Shown: in pieces, positions 6,958-13,974 of the stretch | How positions within the stretch are numbered: the stretch's first letter is position 1 | Layout of the letters: each line of letters opens with the position of its first letter | NCBI GenBank assembly: GCA_005878995.1 | Contig: VBME01000150.1 | Coordinates: forward strand, 1-17,160 | Direction of reading: 5' to 3' | DNA from: Methanobacteriota archaeon | GTDB taxonomy: Archaea > Thermoplasmatota > Thermoplasmata > RBG-16-68-12 | DNA length: 17,160 nucleotides | The notes under the pieces: model-generated | Told to the model about the DNA's origin: nothing | The model's database searches: none | Seen by the model: only the letters and a program-made list of their open reading frames with translations | Made by a program: the position numbers and the translations under genes

Positions 6958-8082
6958 ATGGAGTCCGTCCCGACGCGGCCTACCTGGGCATCACAGGCCC
7001 GCGGTGCCGCGCTGGCGAGCGCCCCGGCGGCGCTCATGGCTGGAATCGTGATCCTGATCGTCCTGGCGTTTCTTGCCACCCTGGCATTCGTCGGCGTGAT
7101 CGATGCGGTCTTCATCCTCCAACGATGGCCCAGCGCGTACCTGCCCCTGTGGAGCGGCCCGCTTTGGAACTCCCTGTTCCTCACAATCGCTTCGTACGTG
7201 ATCGGATTCGCCGTTGCCGTGCCCCTAGGGGTCGTCCGCGCGTACGGTGTCGGGAAAACTCGGAATCCCATTGCCTTCCTGTTCTACGCGCCTGTAACGG
7301 GCTACGTCCATGCGATCCGAGGCACCCCGTTTTTCGTGCAGCTCTGGCTCGTTTTTTTCGTGGTCATCGAGGCGGCGCCCCGATTAAACATACTCGGATG
7401 GAACGTCTACTTCTGGGCCGGGCTCCTCGCCCTCACGCTCAACACGATCGGCTACCAATCTGAAGTCTTCCGGGGCGGCTTCCAAGCGGTCGGGCAGGGG
7501 CAAATCGAAGCTGCGAAGGCCCTGGGGCTTAGGGGTCCCCAGGTCTTCCTCCACATCACGCTCCCCCAAGGCCTCCGTCTGATCACCTTGCCCTTGACGA
7601 ACGAGTTCATCGCGTTGTTCAAGGCGAGCACAATCGTGAGCTACATCTCCGTCTACGAACTCTTCGTGTGGGCCGAAAACCTGGGAGTGCGATTCGGACA
7701 TCCGATCGAGGGTTTCCTGATGATTTCCTTGTACTATCTGCTCATCAACATCCCATTGAGCCGAGGCATAACTTACGTGGAGCGTCGGCTCCGAATCCCG
7801 GGGCTCGGGACACAGCCAGGCGGAGAATCGTTTGCCTTCCGGTTCCTAGGCCGCAGCGACGAGACCCGCCGCGTGATCGGCTGGTCCCGCGGGCAACCCA
7901 TTCGCGCGCGCAGCGGGCTACGACAAACGAGCAACGGGTTTGCTCAGGTGCCGACGGGATCCCGCGGGCGGCTCGTACCAGCCGGCCGACAGCAACCGCG
8001 GGACGGGGACGAGGACCGCCCGGTCCCGACCGGCTTGCCGGCCACAACGGCGACACCGGAACGGGGCCTCCCTACCTCGTGA
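6958..8082 (+). CDS. Second amino-acid ABC transporter permease with long C-terminal tail
   Basis: From the ATG at 6958 this is a 374-residue permease. It has an N-terminal membrane segment (about 23-50), further segments at about 70-93, 120-140, 153-167 and 251-267, and an EAA loop (GQGQIEAAKALGL then HITLPQG, about 179-205). The normal permease fold ends at about residue 283 (RRLRIPGL). The last 90 residues are Arg/Pro/Gly-rich and without recognisable fold, and the final 55 codons are antisense to the zinc-ribbon end of tiaS. The open frame extends upstream into the ATPase gene, which is not credible. Alternative starts are GTG at 6955 or TTG at 6910, the latter with GGTGAG just upstream overlapping the ATPase stop. 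The extended tail could reflect loss of an earlier stop or a frameshift. Confidence 0.85.
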   Translation: MESVPTRPTWASQARGAALASAPAALMAGIVILIVLAFLATLAFVGVIDAVFILQRWPSAYLPLWSGPLWNSLFLTIASYVIGFAVAVPLGVVRAYGVGKTRNPIAFLFYAPVTGYVHAIRGTPFFVQLWLVFFVVIEAAPRLNILGWNVYFWAGLLALTLNTIGYQSEVFRGGFQAVGQGQIEAAKALGLRGPQVFLHITLPQGLRLITLPLTNEFIALFKASTIVSYISVYELFVWAENLGVRFGHPIEGFLMISLYYLLINIPLSRGITYVERRLRIPGLGTQPGGESFAFRFLGRSDETRRVIGWSRGQPIRARSGLRQTSNGFAQVPTGSRGRLVPAGRQQPRDGDEDRPVPTGLPATTATPERGLPTS

Positions 8083-9207
8083 CTTCATCCGGATACCGCA
8101 ACGATCGCACAAAGGATTCGCAATTTTCGCCTGGACGCTCGTGAGCGCGAGGACGCGGAATTTCTCGAGATTGATTGTCCGAGGCTCGCCGCGTACGGAG
8201 CCAACTACCTCGAGCCTATCTCCAACGGCCAAGGCACGGACTGCTTTCCGGAATTTCTTTGAGGGCTCATAGGCGGTCACCTCTCTCGCGCCGAGCCGGA
8301 AGACGACGTGGCCCCCCGGCAGCGTCTTCGCGGCTGCGGTCACTCGACCGACGAATCGGCCGGCCGTGCAAGGCACCGCGGCAGGGCCAGCGAGTACATG
8401 GTCGTCCGTACCTTGGTTGGTGAGGAAGAGCAGCCAGCGGCTCGGGGGCTCGGACCGAAGGATCTTGACGGCCTTTTCGAGATCAGTTGGGCTGTCCCCC
8501 CGTACGCCAAGCAGCACAGGGCAAGGGGTCCGGGGCGCGATGACCACGCGGTCGCTGTCATAGTCGTAGTTGTTGAACGTGCTCGAATAGCGCCGATCCA
8601 TTCGGCGGACGGATGCCGGATCGACCACCCGGGCCGTGCCCCAGCGGGACGCTTCTCGATACGCCAAGATCTCCCACGTGCGATCGTGCGGCCGCCACGA
8701 GCAGGCCGCCGACGCCCCGATGATCCCGCGGCCTGATTTCCACTCGCGCCATCGTCCCAGTCCGCGAATCCCCGCGAGAGCCTCAGACCGCGAGACGATT
8801 GAACGAACTGCCTGCCAGTACAACCCGGGGAGCGGTTTCTTGCGCAAGACCACGAGTCCGGGGTCCGTCCCATCGGCTTCCAAGTCGGACCACCGCTCGA
8901 TGAGGGCACTGACCCGCTCGACCACGTCGTCCGGTTCGGGTCCGGTCGCACCCCGGTGATAAACTCGAACGGAATGACCGTCAATCGACCCGGCGACGAT
9001 GGCGTTCCCACGCCCGCGGCCCACGCACAGACAAATCGCCCCGTTCCCGCGGGTCTTCCAGGGGATGTTCGGGTTGAGACGGACGAGCCGCGGGTATCCG
9101 ATCAGGTCGAAGTCCCCAGTCAAGTCGCGAACGATTTCCGTTGCTAGGAATGTCGTGCACATGCCTCGGAGGCTGTCGGTATCATCGACGCCAATCCAGA
9201 GGACCAT
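7918..9207 (-). CDS. tiaS: tRNA(Ile2) 2-agmatinylcytidine synthetase TiaS
   Basis: TiaS joins agmatine to C34 of the CAU anticodon of tRNA-Ile2, using ATP, so that the tRNA reads AUA rather than AUG. This is an archaeal-specific enzyme. The 429-residue product has the N-terminal WIGVDDTDSLRGMCTTFLA motif, the kinase/ferredoxin-like middle (NPNIPWKTRGNGA), an OB-fold (about 290-350, with NLEKFRVLAL) and a zinc ribbon with C367, C370, C385 and C388. It ends with the family-typical Y-E-P-P...RRHLSKP. The ATG at 9205-9207 is preferred because GAGGTG lies six bases upstream; the GTG inside that motif (9214-9216) would be three codons longer. Its last 165 bases overlap the convergent permease gene. 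Confidence 0.95.
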   Translation of the reverse strand: MVLWIGVDDTDSLRGMCTTFLATEIVRDLTGDFDLIGYPRLVRLNPNIPWKTRGNGAICLCVGRGRGNAIVAGSIDGHSVRVYHRGATGPEPDDVVERVSALIERWSDLEADGTDPGLVVLRKKPLPGLYWQAVRSIVSRSEALAGIRGLGRWREWKSGRGIIGASAACSWRPHDRTWEILAYREASRWGTARVVDPASVRRMDRRYSSTFNNYDYDSDRVVIAPRTPCPVLLGVRGDSPTDLEKAVKILRSEPPSRWLLFLTNQGTDDHVLAGPAAVPCTAGRFVGRVTAAAKTLPGGHVVFRLGAREVTAYEPSKKFRKAVRALAVGDRLEVVGSVRGEPRTINLEKFRVLALTSVQAKIANPLCDRCGIRMKSRGREAPFRCRRCGRQAGRDRAVLVPVPRLLSAGWYEPPAGSRRHLSKPVARLS

Positions 9208-9258
9208 AACAAGCACCTCGAAGTCCGTTCACCCCCAAAAAAGCCGCGGCTCCGAAGA

Positions 9259-9267
9259 TTCATATAG
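9259..9267 (+). promoter_or_regulatory. TATA box of the 146-residue protein gene; possible bidirectional element
   Basis: TTCATATAG is centred about 27 bases before the ATG at 9291, predicting a leaderless mRNA. The opposite strand reads CTATATGAA, about 55 bases upstream of the tiaS ATG, and could serve tiaS with a leader long enough to contain its GAGGTG ribosome-binding site. Confidence 0.55.
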
Positions 9268-9290
9268 CGTCGGCCCCTTCGAAGCGCGTC

Positions 9291-9731
9291 ATGCCGGTGA
9301 AGACGTTCGAATTCTCCGCCGTGGACGGCCGCCGATTCGTGAAGCCGACCGACCGTTGGGTCAATCTCCGAGTCGACCACAACAGTTCCGTCACACTCGT
9401 CTCGGAGATCGGCGAGCGACAGGCCTCCGTGGACTTCCGCTTCACCGCGAACTACCATGCGTCGGAAGCGGTCGTCGGCCTCATCCAGATCGAGGGGAAC
9501 CTGCTCTGGGAGGGAGACGCGAAGGCGCTCGTGAAGGGGTGGTCCTCCGGCGGTCAGATGCCGCCGGAGGTCGCCCAGGAGATCCACACGGTCATCATGA
9601 CGAACTGCATCCCGGAGGCGGTCATCCTCGCGCGCGAGCTGCGCCTACCCCCGCCGGTGCCGATTCCCCAGGTGAACATCCCGCAACAGCCCGGAAAACC
9701 CGCGAAGGGGCGGTCTCCGGAAATCGCCTGA
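9291..9731 (+). CDS. Conserved archaeal protein of unknown function (possibly SecB-like)
   Basis: A 146-residue soluble protein without signal or membrane segment. The middle is beta-rich (VDFRFTANYHASEAVVGLI, then IEGNLLWEGD), followed by a helical part with W104-type and Cys positions (MPPEVAQEIHTVIMTNCIPEAV) and a proline-rich end LRLPPPVPIP. The order of strands, helix and a final Leu-Pro-Pro-Pro stretch resembles small SecB-like archaeal proteins (MJ0357 type). This is pattern memory, not a proven match, and I would not assign a chaperone function on it. The gene has its own TATA box with leaderless spacing. Its stop codon abuts the stop of the convergent coiled-coil gene. Confidence 0.7.
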   Translation: MPVKTFEFSAVDGRRFVKPTDRWVNLRVDHNSSVTLVSEIGERQASVDFRFTANYHASEAVVGLIQIEGNLLWEGDAKALVKGWSSGGQMPPEVAQEIHTVIMTNCIPEAVILARELRLPPPVPIPQVNIPQQPGKPAKGRSPEIA

Positions 9732-11924
9732 TCACTTGATGTGGTCCAGGGAGAACGATCCGATCGAGACGCTCGACTTCGTGTACGTGTAGCGGATCCA
9801 GCCGCGGCTCTGCACGTCGCAGATCCCTTTGATGCTCATGAACGACTTCAGCTGTTCGACCTTGAACTCGATGCTGCCGTCCATGAGGGATCCGAGCATC
9901 TGGATCTCCTGCTCCTCGTGCATCCCCTTCTCGATCACGTAGAACGCGACGGCCTTGTCCCGCTTCCGGCGGCCAACGAATGGCTGGAGGAATTTGAACG
10001 TCGTCGTCGGGTCCAGGTACGCGATCAGGGTCGAGACGCTGCGGAACCCGAGGCGGTAGGTCGGATACTTCTTCTTCCACTCGCCGGCTTTCGCGTCGAC
10101 GGCTTTCAGGAGCGCCTGGTGATCCGTCGGGTCATCGATGTACGTCGTGTTTGGATCTGACGCGTCCGCTCCCATCGACTTCGAATACGCATCGATGTAC
10201 TCGACCAACCCGAGCTTCTCGTACTCCTCGTAGCCGGGAAGGACAAACGCCATCTCCTCGCGAACGTCCGCGGGCGCTTTGTCGGTGAGGACCCACAGGA
10301 CAGGAGACCCCTTCTTCAGACCCTCCGCCATGAAGAGGTCGACGAGGACCTCCTTGCCGACGTACGCGGGCCCGTACACGGACGCGTTCGTCCCGAACGG
10401 GATGCCACCGAACATGAGGTCGTCGAGGCGCGCGATCCCCGTCTTGCCCTTCTGCTGCTTCACCTCGACCTGGAGTTCCTGTTCCCGGGCCTCGATGTCT
10501 TCCGTGATGAGGCCCTGCTCCCGCAGCCGGAGTTCCTCCATCTTCTGGGTGAGGTACTTCTCTTTCGTCCGGACCTCTTCCTCCTTCGCGGTAATCTGGC
10601 CCTTCAGCTCCTCGAGCCGGGACTTGAGTTCGAGTTCGTTGACGGAACCGCCCAAGGCCTTCGCTTGCGCAACCTTCCGCTGCTCCGCCTGGAGCACCTT
10701 TTCGCGGTACAGGAGGTCTTCCTCTCTCCGGAGAAGTTCTTCCTCTTTGTAGGTCAGCGGCTCTTTCACTTTCTTGACCTCGTCCTCTTTGATCTGCAGG
10801 TCCTCTTGCAGGCGTTGGAGTTCCTGTTCCCTCAGTAGAATCATCTTTTCCTTGTGAAGGACGTCTTGCTCCTTCTTCGAGAACGCCACCTGGACTTCCG
10901 ATTTCGACTTGCCCTCGAATGACTGGGCCTCCGACCGGACCTTGTCTTCGATCTTGTGCTTGCCGATCTCCTCCTCGAGGACGATGATCCGCTTCTTGAA
11001 TTCCTCTTCCTTCGAGAGGTAGTCATGTTCCATTTCCCGGAGCTCCTCTTCGAACCGGCGTTTCAGCTCCTCGCTCGGGGCACCGCCTCCTTCCGCAGAG
11101 GCCGACGCGGCTCGGTCCTCCTTCGCCGTCAGGACCGCCTCCCGTTCCGCGAGGGCGAGCTCCCGCTTCTTCAACTCCCGCTGGTCCGGCTTGAGCTTCC
11201 CGAGCCCGGCTTCGACCTGCTTTCGGAGCTGCTCGTTCACGGAGCGTTGCTCCGCGATCTGGGCATCGAGCGCCTCGCGCGCTTTCGCCTCCTGCTCGAG
11301 TCGCTTCTTGAGCTCCGGCGAGAGGCCTGCTTTGAGCTGCTGGGTCTTGACGTACTTGATGACCGCAATCGAGCCTTTCTTGATGTGCTGGATCTCTTGC
11401 TCCAGCTCTTTCCGCTTCGCGAACTCGGTCTGGAGTTGTTTCGATAGGTTCGCGGACTCCTCGATGAACTTGACCGGGTCGAACTTGCCTTGACGGAAGT
11501 TCGCGAGCTCGCGGTTCAACGTGGTGCGCATCGCATCGAGCTCGGCCCGAAGGCCGTCGACCTCGAGCGCCTTCGCGCGCAAATCGCGGACCTTGTCGTC
11601 GGACATCCGTTCATCGGAGGTCTTGACAGGTTTTCCGCCCCCGGACGCCGTCGGCACGCCGATCCACTCCTGGAACGCCGTGTCTTCCCCACCGAGCCAC
11701 TTCCGCAGCGCTTCGTCGCGGGCGTCCCCGGACGGGGTCGCGAGCCAAGCGGCTGAAGCGCCGTCCGATTCGCTCTTGGGCCACGACGCGACGGCCGCGT
11801 CGGGGCTCTTCGGTGGATCCGACTGTTTCGTGCCGCAGACGACGCACTCGCCGTGGGGGTTCACCTCCCCTCCGCACACGCGGCACGCCGGTGAGACGGT
11901 TTCCTCCGTCGGCTTCACCGCCAT
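9732..11924 (-). CDS. Zinc-ribbon / coiled-coil / degenerate RecA-KaiC-like domain protein
   Basis: A 730-residue protein in three parts. Residues 14-30 form a zinc ribbon (CRVCGG...CVVCG, C14/C17/C27/C30), followed by a low-complexity stretch. Residues about 108-490 are highly charged Glu/Lys/Arg/Leu-rich coiled coil with breaks near 186-204, 271-285 and 422-428. Residues about 491-730 resemble the KaiC/RAD55-type RecA domain found in many archaea (GIARLDDLMFGGIPFG). The P-loop reads GPAYVGKE (518-525), with Glu replacing the Ser/Thr that binds Mg-ATP. The Walker B-like strand reads LGFRSVSTL, with R628 where Asp is expected. ATP hydrolysis is therefore doubtful. A GGGAGG ribosome-binding site lies ten bases before the ATG. 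Function unknown; a structural, chromosome-associated or signalling scaffold are all possible. Confidence 0.85.
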   Translation of the reverse strand: MAVKPTEETVSPACRVCGGEVNPHGECVVCGTKQSDPPKSPDAAVASWPKSESDGASAAWLATPSGDARDEALRKWLGGEDTAFQEWIGVPTASGGGKPVKTSDERMSDDKVRDLRAKALEVDGLRAELDAMRTTLNRELANFRQGKFDPVKFIEESANLSKQLQTEFAKRKELEQEIQHIKKGSIAVIKYVKTQQLKAGLSPELKKRLEQEAKAREALDAQIAEQRSVNEQLRKQVEAGLGKLKPDQRELKKRELALAEREAVLTAKEDRAASASAEGGGAPSEELKRRFEEELREMEHDYLSKEEEFKKRIIVLEEEIGKHKIEDKVRSEAQSFEGKSKSEVQVAFSKKEQDVLHKEKMILLREQELQRLQEDLQIKEDEVKKVKEPLTYKEEELLRREEDLLYREKVLQAEQRKVAQAKALGGSVNELELKSRLEELKGQITAKEEEVRTKEKYLTQKMEELRLREQGLITEDIEAREQELQVEVKQQKGKTGIARLDDLMFGGIPFGTNASVYGPAYVGKEVLVDLFMAEGLKKGSPVLWVLTDKAPADVREEMAFVLPGYEEYEKLGLVEYIDAYSKSMGADASDPNTTYIDDPTDHQALLKAVDAKAGEWKKKYPTYRLGFRSVSTLIAYLDPTTTFKFLQPFVGRRKRDKAVAFYVIEKGMHEEQEIQMLGSLMDGSIEFKVEQLKSFMSIKGICDVQSRGWIRYTYTKSSVSIGSFSLDHIK

Positions 11925-11963
11925 CGGGCCTGTGCCTCCCAGCGCATGAATTGCACGACCGAC

Positions 11964-11976
11964 CCGGATGATCCGG
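11964..11976. repeat. Perfect 6-bp inverted repeat upstream of the coiled-coil gene
   Basis: CCGGAT-G-ATCCGG is a 13-base symmetrical element. It lies between the minus-strand TATA-like box (12003-12009) and the coiled-coil gene start, close to the predicted transcription start near 11980. It could be an operator for that gene; it is short enough to be chance. Confidence 0.35.
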
Positions 11977-12002
11977 TTCTTGGCGACTACGAACCCCCAG
12001 GG

Positions 12003-12009
12003 TATTTAG
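12003..12009 (-). promoter_or_regulatory. TATA-like box of the coiled-coil protein gene
   Basis: CTAAATA on the minus strand would place transcription start near 11980 and give a leader of about 55 bases containing the GGGAGG ribosome-binding site at 11935-11940. It shares the 224-base gap 11925-12148 with the divergent promoter at 12092-12099. I see no other gene in this gap. Confidence 0.4.
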
Positions 12010-12091
12010 TGGTATTGACTCGAATATCATGGAGCAACCTTGCCGGCTCTCCGGACGCGAACGCGCTCCGCGCTCGCACGGGCCGGAGCAG

Positions 12092-12099
12092 TATTTATA
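12092..12099 (+). promoter_or_regulatory. TATA box of the 71-residue protein gene
   Basis: TATTTATA in GC-rich surroundings is a strong TATA element. The predicted start is near 12122, giving a leader of about 27 bases that includes GGAGG at 12134-12138. This is a leadered message, unlike most others in the window. Confidence 0.6.
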
Positions 12100-12148
12100 C
12101 GGCCGGACGAGTCTGACGGTCACAGCGGAGTGCGGAGGCGGGCGGGCC

Positions 12149-12364
12149 TTGGGGACGGAGAGCGACAAGCGGATCATCATGCGGATCGACCCGAACGACG
12201 AATCGATCACCCTCAAGGACATCATGCAACGGATTCAAGAAATCCAGCGGCAGAACCCGGACCTCGACGTGTTCTTCGACGGAGACGAGTACGCGGTCTG
12301 CTCGCGGCCGAAAGAAAAGGCGAGGGCCATCGCGGAGACCGTCGAAGGCCGCAAGAAAGCGTGA
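12149..12364 (+). CDS. Small conserved protein of unknown function
   Basis: A 71-residue acidic-basic protein that I do not recognise as a characterised family. It shows a strand (KRIIMRID), a helix (LKDIMQRIQEIQRQNPD), a second strand pair (LDVFFDGDEYAVCSRP) and a basic helical tail. This small alpha/beta layout suggests a compact domain. The start is uncertain: TTG at 12149 has GGAGG ten bases upstream, while the ATG at 12179 has no ribosome-binding site and would cut off the KRII strand. An open frame reaching back to 12029 includes the TATA box and is not credible. It is divergent from the coiled-coil gene and 42 bases upstream of deoxyhypusine synthase. Confidence 0.75.
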   Translation: MGTESDKRIIMRIDPNDESITLKDIMQRIQEIQRQNPDLDVFFDGDEYAVCSRPKEKARAIAETVEGRKKA

Positions 12365-12376
12365 CCCATCCGAAGC

Positions 12377-12382
12377 TTTTTT
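12377..12382 (+). terminator. Oligo-T run after the 71-residue protein gene
   Basis: Six T residues begin 12 bases after the stop codon. Short oligo-T tracts are the main signal for archaeal termination. The same AT-rich patch (AAGCTTTTTT) lies about 28 bases before the deoxyhypusine synthase ATG and could serve as a weak TATA element instead. Confidence 0.35.
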
Positions 12383-12388
12383 CCCGCG

Positions 12389-12403
12389 CGGCGCATAGCG
12401 CCG
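12389..12403. repeat. 6-bp inverted repeat directly before the deoxyhypusine synthase ATG
   Basis: CGGCGC-ATA-GCGCCG ends three bases before the start codon. If the gene is transcribed from upstream, this would be a small hairpin occluding the start. If transcription begins at the ATG, it is promoter DNA. Short and GC-rich, so possibly chance. Confidence 0.3.
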
Positions 12404-12406
12404 ACC

Positions 12407-13459
12407 ATGGTCCCGAAGAAGCCCACGAAGGCCGACCTCACATCCGTCCCGATCGAACACCTGGATCTCGAGAAGACCCAGACGGTCGCGGACCTCGTCG
12501 ACGGCTACAAGCACATCTCCTTCCAAGCCCGGACGTTGGGCCTCTGCGCCTCGGTCCTGGAGAACATGATGACGGACCCGAAGTGCACGGTCTTCTTCGG
12601 CGGCGCGGGCGCGCTGACCCCGGGGGGGCTGAAGAAGGTCATGCGGGACATGGTCGAGTTCGGACTCGTGGACGTCGTCGTGACGACGGGCGCGATTGCG
12701 TACCATGACTTCTACGAGGCGCACGGCCACCGGCACTACCGCTCATCCCCGGACGCGGACGACATCGTCTTGCGGGAGCACTTCCTCGATCGCGTGTACG
12801 ATACCCTCGCGGACGAGTCCCTCTTTCGCGAGTGCGACGACGAAATCGCGGCGCTCGCCGACTCCCTCGAACCTCGACCGTACAGCAGCCGCGAGATCCT
12901 TTGGGACATGGGGAAGATCGCGTCCAAGGATCCGACGAGCCTCGTCGGCGCGTGCTACCGAAAAGGCATCCCGTACTTCGTTCCCGCGCTGAACGATTCG
13001 TCGATCGGGATTGCGCTGGCGAAGCACCACCATGATCGCGTCAAGAAGGGGCGAGAGCCGATCGCCCTCGACTCGATCAAGGACAACTACGAGATCGCGC
13101 AGGTGAAGCTGAAGTCCCCGAGGACCGGGGTGTTCTACGTCGGCGGAGGCACGCCGAAGAACTACATCTCGCAGGTCGAGGTGATCCAGGAAGTCATGGG
13201 CTATCCGGAAAACCCGCACATGTACGCGGCGCAGATCACGACGGACGTCCCGCAGTGGGGCGGCCTGAGCGGCTGCACGTTCGAGGAGAGCCAATCGTGG
13301 GGCAAGTTCCACAAAGACGCGAAGATGGCCCAGAGCCTCGTCGATGCGACGATCGGCCTTCCAATCCTCGTCGGGTATCTCCTCCAGAAAGGCGTCGCTA
13401 AGAAACGGAAGCAGAAACGGTACAAGTGGGAAGGCGAAGAGCTCGTCGAGCTCAAGTGA
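12407..13459 (+). CDS. dys: Deoxyhypusine synthase
   Basis: Transfers the aminobutyl group of spermidine (NAD-dependent) to a lysine of translation factor aIF5A, the first step of hypusine formation. The 350-residue product covers the whole family: FFGGAGALTPGGLKK (63-77), VVTTGAIAYHDF (91-102), FVPALNDSSIG (191-201), GVFYVGGGTPKNYI (241-254), AAQITTDVPQWGGLSGCTF (274-292) and the active-site SWGK with K300, matching the enzyme-intermediate lysine of the human enzyme. Length is normal. The ATG at 12407 starts the homologous part; a weak TATA-like patch lies about 28 bases upstream. It is convergent with the phosphatase gene, with nine bases between the stops. Confidence 0.97.
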   Translation: MVPKKPTKADLTSVPIEHLDLEKTQTVADLVDGYKHISFQARTLGLCASVLENMMTDPKCTVFFGGAGALTPGGLKKVMRDMVEFGLVDVVVTTGAIAYHDFYEAHGHRHYRSSPDADDIVLREHFLDRVYDTLADESLFRECDDEIAALADSLEPRPYSSREILWDMGKIASKDPTSLVGACYRKGIPYFVPALNDSSIGIALAKHHHDRVKKGREPIALDSIKDNYEIAQVKLKSPRTGVFYVGGGTPKNYISQVEVIQEVMGYPENPHMYAAQITTDVPQWGGLSGCTFEESQSWGKFHKDAKMAQSLVDATIGLPILVGYLLQKGVAKKRKQKRYKWEGEELVELK

Positions 13460-13468
13460 GAAGCCCGG

Positions 13469-13939
13469 CTAAGAATCGCGAAGGGAACGTGCGTACTCCC
13501 GCAGCACATCTTCCTGCTCCGGCTCGATCACCCCGCGGAGCGTGCCATACGCCTTGTCGGCCCGTTCCCGGATCTCACGAATCGCAGCATCGGACGATAC
13601 GCCCTGATGAATCAGGTAGGCCGCCAGCATGGTGCCAGTTCGGCCGCGACCGGCGTAGCAATGGACGAGGACCTTCTTTCCTTCCGCGTGCTTCACATCG
13701 ACGAAGGACACGAACTCATCGATCTGGTCGAGGGTCGGCGCTGTGAAATCGTCGACGCAGATCTTCTTGTGCTCGAACCCCGCGTCCTCAATCTCGAACG
13801 TGTTGAGCCGGTCGCACTCGAGGCTCACGACGACGGAGTAGCCCATCTTCCGGAGACGGGCGAAATCCCATTCCATGTACGCCGGCCCAGGCAGGCCTGC
13901 TAGGCGGCCGCCGTCGACCGTATAGTAGAGCATCTCCAT
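13469..13939 (-). CDS. Dual-specificity / tyrosine protein phosphatase
   Basis: A 156-residue cysteine-dependent phosphatase. The P-loop HCYAGRGRTGT fits HCxxGxxRTG(T/S): C94 is the nucleophile and R100 binds the phosphate. The general-acid Asp is D63 or D64 in CVDDFTAP. The opening (YYTVDGGRLAGLPGPA, then a WDFARLRKMGYSVVVSL segment) is typical of compact archaeal DSP-like enzymes of about 150 residues. Substrate may be phosphoprotein or another phosphomonoester. The ATG at 13937-13939 lies about 31 bases from a TATA element shared with the divergent DUF531 gene. Confidence 0.92.
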   Translation of the reverse strand: MEMLYYTVDGGRLAGLPGPAYMEWDFARLRKMGYSVVVSLECDRLNTFEIEDAGFEHKKICVDDFTAPTLDQIDEFVSFVDVKHAEGKKVLVHCYAGRGRTGTMLAAYLIHQGVSSDAAIREIRERADKAYGTLRGVIEPEQEDVLREYARSLRDS

Positions 13940-13960
13940 GCGGGGAGCCCATCGCCCCGC
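13940..13960. repeat. 6-bp inverted repeat between phosphatase ATG and its TATA box
   Basis: GCGGGG (13940-13945) and CCCCGC (13955-13960) flank a nine-base centre. The element fills most of the space between the phosphatase start codon and the shared TATA element at 13966-13974. It could be an operator; with only six GC-only pairs, chance is possible. Confidence 0.3.
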
Positions 13961-13965
13961 AGTAG

Positions 13966-13974
13966 TTCAAAATA
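13966..13974. promoter_or_regulatory. Shared TATA element of the divergent phosphatase and DUF531 genes
   Basis: TTCAAAATA on the plus strand is centred 29 bases before the ATG at 13999. The same bases read TATTTTGAA on the minus strand, about 31 bases before the phosphatase ATG at 13939. It is the only AT-rich patch in the 59-base gap, so one TBP site may serve both directions. Confidence 0.5.

Noticed and set aside
9237..9242. A run of six A on the plus strand (T-run on minus) as a terminator
   Set aside because: It lies upstream of tiaS and is 490 bases beyond the end of the nearest minus-strand gene reading towards it, so a termination role is not supported.
12029..12148. Upstream extension of the 71-residue protein frame
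   Set aside because: It would translate through the strong TATA box at 12092-12099, so it is upstream of the expected transcript start.
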